The notes beneath the pieces are model-generated. The model was not told where the DNA came from. It saw only the letters and a list, made by a program, of their open reading frames with translations, and searched no databases. Below, in pieces: positions 16,187 to 19,307 of a stretch of 19,307 bases of DNA. A program made the position numbers and the translations under genes. The first letter of the stretch is position 1. The number at the start of each line of letters is the position of its first letter. The stretch comes from JBLNBU01 sp050260215 (GTDB lineage: Bacteria; Pseudomonadota; Alphaproteobacteria; Rhodospirillales; Magnetospirillaceae), in the NCBI GenBank assembly GCA_050260215.1, contig JBLNBU010000121.1, positions 1 to 19,307 of the forward strand. Direction: 5' to 3'.

Positions 16187-16214
16187 CGTCACCCCCGCGC
16201 AGGCGGGGATCCAG
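16187..16214. repeat. Dispersed palindromic repeat, 'PWIPACAGVT' type
   Basis: CCCCGC at 16193-16198 pairs with GCGGGG at 16203-16208 around GCAG; the flanks CGTCA and GGATCCAGG complete the pattern. One frame reads PWIPACAGVT, the hallmark of a very common alphaproteobacterial repeat (usually WIPAFAGMT). It lies in the 63 bases between the solute-binding protein stop and the dnaE2 start, and may influence dnaE2 transcription or translation. Confidence 0.75.
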
Positions 16215-16233
16215 GGGGGGCTCGCGGATGGGG

Positions 16234-16995
16234 CTAGCGGACCACGCCGGCCTTCTTCCAGATGGCGTCCAGGCGGCCGTCCCTCTGCATGTCGGCCAGC
16301 AGGCGGTTGACGGTGGCGACGTCGATGGGGCCGCCACGGCGCACCAGGGCGCGGTGGTGATAGATCTGGTCGTAGCGGTCCGACACCAGCAGCTTGGCGC
16401 GTGCCTGCGGATTGGCGTTGAGATAGGCCCACAGGTACGAATCGGTGACCACCGCCACGTCGCCACGGCCGGCCAGCACCATCTCGATGCTGGACCGGTG
16501 GCTGCTGACCAGCTTGGCGCCATAGTCGCGGGCCAGCAGGTCGGGATCGGCGTTGAAGTTGGCGAACCCGTAGTGGAAGCCCAGGATGCCGACCATCTTC
16601 TTGCCGGCCAGGCTGGAGAAGTAGTCCTGGCCGCGGCCCGGCTGGGCCTGGGCGATGTAGACCTCGCCGCCGCGCAGGAACACGTTGGAGAAGTCGACCG
16701 GCAGGTTCTTCTCGGCCCATTCCCATTCGGGGCTTTCGAACAGCATCAGGTCGAAGCGGCCATCCTGCAGGTCGGCATAGCGCCGGCGCGCCGCCACCGA
16801 CTGGAAGGTGAAGCGGTACTTGTCCTGGGCGGCGTTGAGCGCGTCGATCATGTCGAGCGCCAGCCCGTGGGGCCGTCCGCCCTCGGTCTCGACGAAGGGC
16901 GGGAAGTCGTAGCCCGCCACCCGCACCACCTCGGCCGCACGGGCCATACCGGCCCACGTCAGCAGCAGCGCCGCCAGCAGCACCCGAACCAGCAT
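16234..16995 (-). CDS. Orphan periplasmic solute-binding protein (SBP_bac_3-like)
   Basis: A 253-residue protein with a signal peptide (MLVRVLLAALLLTWAGMARA, cleavage probably after A20), so it is periplasmic. The mature part has the two-lobe type II binding fold of amino-acid/GltI-like proteins: VRVAGYDFPPFVE, then LALDMIDAL, FDLMLFESPEWEWAEKNLPVDFS, and the C-terminal LDAIWKKAG. The position where family members have T-x-x-R, the Arg that holds the ligand alpha-carboxylate, reads SPEWEW (88-93), so a usual amino-acid ligand is doubtful. No permease or ATPase gene is nearby. The ATG at 16995 is chosen for GGGGAGG at ideal spacing; a GTG five codons upstream is less likely. It lies between imuB and dnaE2. 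Confidence 0.87.
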   Translation of the reverse strand: MLVRVLLAALLLTWAGMARAAEVVRVAGYDFPPFVETEGGRPHGLALDMIDALNAAQDKYRFTFQSVAARRRYADLQDGRFDLMLFESPEWEWAEKNLPVDFSNVFLRGGEVYIAQAQPGRGQDYFSSLAGKKMVGILGFHYGFANFNADPDLLARDYGAKLVSSHRSSIEMVLAGRGDVAVVTDSYLWAYLNANPQARAKLLVSDRYDQIYHHRALVRRGGPIDVATVNRLLADMQRDGRLDAIWKKAGVVR

Positions 16996-17024
16996 CCATC
17001 GCCTCCCCACCTAATCCGATCCGC

Positions 17025-17056
17025 ATACTAGCCGATGAGGGCGGTGTGGTCACACC
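17025..17056 (-). promoter_or_regulatory. Candidate promoter with overlapping palindromic operator for the solute-binding protein
   Basis: On the minus strand GTGACC (17048-17053) and TAGTAT (17025-17030) are separated by exactly 17 bases, each matching 4 of 6 consensus positions. The -35 lies inside a perfect palindrome, GGTGTG-GT-CACACC, at 17043-17056. The expected transcript starts near 17018, about 22 bases before the ATG. A repressor at the palindrome would block the promoter; no regulator gene is nearby. Confidence 0.42.
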
Positions 17057-17064
17057 TGGAGTTT

Positions 17065-18558
17065 TCAACCGAACTCTCCATGCAGGTACCACCGCCCGCT
17101 GCCGCCCTGGCGGAACAGCCACCAGCGCCGCCCGCCGGCGTCCTCGACACGCCAGTAGTCGCGCAACGAGTCGTCGGACGGCGGCGCGGCGCCGTGCCAC
17201 CATTCGGCGGCAATGCGCTCGGGGCCGTCGGCGCGGGCCACCGACAGCGGCCGGCCGTGGCGGTGCAGGACCTGGGGCACCCCGTCGACCTCGTCGACCG
17301 CCACCGCCTCGGGGCGCGGCAGCAGGCGGACGGGCCGCGGCCGGACGGGCCAGGCGCCGTCCAGCCGGCCCAGCGGCGGCACGCGGCCGGGCAGCGATTC
17401 GGGAACGTGGGTCGGCCGCGGCGCCAGGCGGTACACCGCGCCAAGGCCCAGCCGCCGGTCCAGCCGGTCGACCAGCAGGGCCAGGCCGCCGCCGGTGGGG
17501 CGGGCGTCCAGCTCGGCCTGGCGGGCGGCAAAGACCTCGGCCCGGGCGGCATGCAGGGTCATGGCCTCGATGCCGAAGCCGGCGTCCAGCCCGTCCAGCC
17601 CCTCGCGCAGCAGGCGGAACAGGTGGCCGGCGTCGCGCACCGCCTCGGCGGTACCCACCGCCTGGGCCGCGGCGCTGCCGTCGACACGGAACACCCCCAT
17701 CTCGAGCCGCCGGGCCCCCAGGCCGCGCTCGACCAGGCGCCGGCACAGCATGTCCAGCAGGCGGCGCAGCGCCCGCTCGACGTCGCCGGTACGCGCGATG
17801 GGCTCGGCGAAGTCCAGGCGGACCAGCAACGGCGCCGCCTCGGCCAGCGGCGATAGGGGCTCGGGCGCGCGGCCCAGCAACTGGTCCAGGCGGGTCGCCA
17901 CCGCCTCGCCGAAGCGGGCGGCCAGCGGCGCGCGGGGCAGCGCCAGCAATTCGGCCAGCCGGCGCACCCCCAGCCGGGCCAATCCCTCGGTGGTGGCGGC
18001 GGGCAGGCGCAGCGCCGCCACCGGCCACGTCGCCAGCCACTGCCGCCCCGCGCCTTCCGGCACCAATGTGGCGGGCCCGTCGCCGAAGCGGGCGGCGGCC
18101 CAGGCCGCACCCGGCGTGTCGGCCAGGCCGGCGCGCACGGCAAACCCCAAGGCTGCCAGCCGCGCCACCACGTCGTCGAGCATGGCCCGCTCGCCGCCGA
18201 ACAGATGGGCGCAGCCCGACACGTCCAGCCAGATGCCGTCATCGCCGTCGGCCGCCGCCCACGGCGTCCACCGCCGGCACCACGCCGCCAGCGCCGACAG
18301 CGCCGCCGCCGTGGCCTGCGCTTCGGCGGCCAGGGTCTTCAGGCCTGGGCACACCGCCTGGGCGTCGGCGGCGGGCAGGCCGCGCACCACCCCGGCAGCC
18401 TCGGCGGCAGCGTTGCAGGCGGCGACGCGCACCCCGCCCTGGGCCCGGGTGACCAGGGCCAGCGGCGCGGCGGCAAAGGCGGCCATGGGCTTGCCCGGCC
18501 GGGTCAGCCGGTCGGTGGCGAAGCGGGGCAGCCAGACGGCAATGATGCGTTTGTCCAT
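17065..18558 (-). CDS. imuB: ImuB, catalytically inactive Y-family polymerase homologue
   Basis: A 497-residue ImuB/DinP-like protein, the hub that links DnaE2 to the sliding clamp in damage-induced mutagenesis. The N-terminus RIIAVWLPRFATDRL has W9-L-P where active Y-family enzymes carry the first catalytic acidic residues, so it is inactive as expected. DDGIWLDVSGCAHLFGGE at 107-123 is diagnostic, and the C-terminus ends with the ImuB-type YWRVEDAGGRRWWLF and WYLHGEF segment. The start at 18558 is the ATG before DKRIIAVWLP; an ATG six codons earlier (MRNDSA) is possible. Neither has a clear ribosome site. imuA is not upstream: a 147-base gap leads straight to a divergent cysteine synthase. 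Confidence 0.95.
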   Translation of the reverse strand: MDKRIIAVWLPRFATDRLTRPGKPMAAFAAAPLALVTRAQGGVRVAACNAAAEAAGVVRGLPAADAQAVCPGLKTLAAEAQATAAALSALAAWCRRWTPWAAADGDDGIWLDVSGCAHLFGGERAMLDDVVARLAALGFAVRAGLADTPGAAWAAARFGDGPATLVPEGAGRQWLATWPVAALRLPAATTEGLARLGVRRLAELLALPRAPLAARFGEAVATRLDQLLGRAPEPLSPLAEAAPLLVRLDFAEPIARTGDVERALRRLLDMLCRRLVERGLGARRLEMGVFRVDGSAAAQAVGTAEAVRDAGHLFRLLREGLDGLDAGFGIEAMTLHAARAEVFAARQAELDARPTGGGLALLVDRLDRRLGLGAVYRLAPRPTHVPESLPGRVPPLGRLDGAWPVRPRPVRLLPRPEAVAVDEVDGVPQVLHRHGRPLSVARADGPERIAAEWWHGAAPPSDDSLRDYWRVEDAGGRRWWLFRQGGSGRWYLHGEFG

Positions 18559-18564
18559 GGCGCT

Positions 18565-18593
18565 ATCGTTTCGCATTTGTTCTCGCTTTGCAA
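18565..18593 (-). promoter_or_regulatory. Candidate imuB promoter with SOS-like box, possibly leaderless
   Basis: On the minus strand TTGCAA (18588-18593), a 17-base spacer and AACGAT (18565-18570) would place the transcript start at or next to the imuB ATG. Within this, 18568-18582 reads GTTTCGCATTTGTTC on the plus strand, matching the alphaproteobacterial LexA box GTTC-N7-GTTC at 7 of 8 positions. The -10 is weak. Confidence 0.35.
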
Positions 18594-18616
18594 TACCCCT
18601 CTTTTGTTCCGGTTCC

Positions 18617-18633
18617 CCGCCGCCGCCGCCGCC
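18617..18633. repeat. CCG trinucleotide run
   Basis: Five CCG units plus CC lie in the otherwise AT-richer intergenic region between imuB and the cysteine synthase gene. Such runs can vary in length by slippage. Its position between two divergent promoters is noted; no function is evident. Confidence 0.7.
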
Positions 18634-18705
18634 CCATATCAACGTCGGACGAAGCCCTATTGATTCGCCCACCGAAAGGTTGTTACAGTTCGTTGTGGTA
18701 AATCT

Positions 18706-19307
18706 ATGGATACAACAGTCGCCATGCTGGATATTAGAGACGGATTCGTCGACACCATCGGCAACACCCCGCTGATCCGCCTGGCGGCGGCCTCGGAAGC
18801 CACCGGGTGCGAAATCTACGGCAAGGCCGAATTCCTCAACCCCGGCGGTTCGGTCAAGGACCGCGCCGCCCTGGCGATCATCACCGACGCCGAGGAAAAG
18901 GGCCTGCTGCAGCCGGGCGGCCTGATCGTCGAGGGCACCGCCGGCAACACGGGCATTGGGCTGACGCTGGTCGCCAACGCGCGCGGCTACCGCACCGTCA
19001 TCGTCATGCCCGAGACGCAAAGCCAGGAGAAGAAGGACGCGCTGAAGCTGTCGGGCGCCGACCTGCGACTGGTGCCGGCCGCGCCCTATTCGAACCCGGG
19101 CAACTACGTGCGCTATTCCGAGACCCTGGCCAAGGAGCTGGCGGCGACCGAGCCCAACGGCGTGTTGTGGGCCAACCAGTCCGCCAACCCCGCCACCCGC
19201 ATGGCCCACTACCCCACCCCCGGCCCCGAGATCTGGCGCCAGACCGCCGGCCGGGTCGACGCCTTCACCTGCGCGGTCGGCACCGGCGGCACGCTGGCCG
19301 GCGTCGG
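18706..19307 (+). CDS. cysK: Cysteine synthase (O-acetylserine sulfhydrylase, CysK-type), partial (C-terminus outside window)
   Basis: The first 200 residues of a PLP-dependent beta-family enzyme that makes cysteine from O-acetylserine and sulfide. IGNTPLIRL is at 18-26, the PLP lysine is K51 in NPGGSVKDR, the substrate loop is EGTAGNTGIGL at 76-86, and the PLP phosphate loop GTGGT is at 192-196. The start at 18706 gives a short extension; ATG at 18724 (MLDIRDGF) is the alternative and fits most relatives better, but neither has a strong ribosome site. Near 157-173 the normally conserved NQFDN...N...HY.TTGPE reads NQSAN..T...HY.TPGPE, all explained by changes to C; this could be sequencing error or real divergence. 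It is divergent from imuB. The exact paralogue name is uncertain. Confidence 0.88.
   Translation, partial: MDTTVAMLDIRDGFVDTIGNTPLIRLAAASEATGCEIYGKAEFLNPGGSVKDRAALAIITDAEEKGLLQPGGLIVEGTAGNTGIGLTLVANARGYRTVIVMPETQSQEKKDALKLSGADLRLVPAAPYSNPGNYVRYSETLAKELAATEPNGVLWANQSANPATRMAHYPTPGPEIWRQTAGRVDAFTCAVGTGGTLAGV

Noticed and set aside
15040..17031. Long open frame on the plus strand opposite the dnaE2 N-terminus and the solute-binding protein gene
   Set aside because: It spans two real genes and the repeat between them, with a composition typical of antisense frames in GC-rich DNA.
18597..18616. GTTCCGGTTC as a second LexA box
   Set aside because: The half-sites are separated by two bases, not the seven required for the alphaproteobacterial SOS box.
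18660..18705. Promoter for the cysteine synthase gene
   Set aside because: TTGATT is present, but no -10 hexamer at proper spacing matches better than chance, so I do not call one.
18559..19209. In-frame extension of imuB far upstream on the minus strand
   Set aside because: It would lie opposite the clear cysteine synthase gene; ImuB homology begins exactly at 18558.

Overview
The window is about 19.3 kb of gene-dense, very GC-rich DNA with strong G/C third-position preference. Gene content points to an alphaproteobacterium, most likely Rhodospirillales (Magnetospirillum/Phaeospirillum-like): a purQ-purL-bolA-grxD block with small-type PurL, an ImuB/DnaE2 mutasome, orphan periplasmic binding proteins, bacteriohemerythrin, and two dispersed palindromic repeats of a kind common in alphaproteobacteria. 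The species cannot be named from the sequence alone. No rRNA, tRNA, CRISPR array, insertion sequence or phage gene was seen. No gene-free stretch exceeds 300 bases; the longest is about 230 bases upstream of murA.

Layout. 1-1100 (minus): a single-domain response regulator followed 12 bases later by a cobalamin-binding protein, cut by the window edge, that carries the Wx9EH cap and ExHxxG motifs of AdoCbl-dependent light sensors. 1334-2629 (plus): murA, divergent from that pair. 2607-4606: a small-gene cluster with a TerB-like protein (minus), a 230-aa Cys/His-containing protein of unknown function (plus), bacteriohemerythrin (minus), a rho-independent terminator, and a 65-aa Cys-rich protein (minus). 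4803-8396 (minus): purQ, purL, bolA and grxD in transcription order, tightly packed, with an apparent extra promoter in front of grxD. 8467-9574: a Nudix ADP-ribose pyrophosphatase-type hydrolase (minus) divergent from an OsmC-family protein (plus). 9561-10681 (minus): an orphan ParA-type ATPase followed by a four-helix CopD-like membrane protein. 10726-12983 (minus): a SAM methyltransferase translationally coupled to a polytopic GT-C-like glycosyltransferase. 13087-18558 (minus): imuB, an orphan solute-binding protein, and dnaE2. 18706-end (plus): a cysteine synthase, cut by the window edge.

How the genes fit together. PurQ and PurL are two of the three subunits of FGAM synthase; purS is not adjacent. 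BolA and the CGFS monothiol glutaredoxin form a known [2Fe-2S] complex used in iron sensing or trafficking. ImuB and DnaE2 form the damage-inducible mutagenic translesion machinery, but imuA is absent next to them. An unrelated solute-binding protein, with its own apparent promoter and operator-like palindrome, sits between the two.

The most interesting leads are the B12-sensor/response-regulator pair, the rearranged imuA-less mutasome with a possible leaderless SOS-type promoter, the two small Cys-containing unknowns around the hemerythrin, and a run of conserved-residue changes, all to C, in the cysteine synthase.
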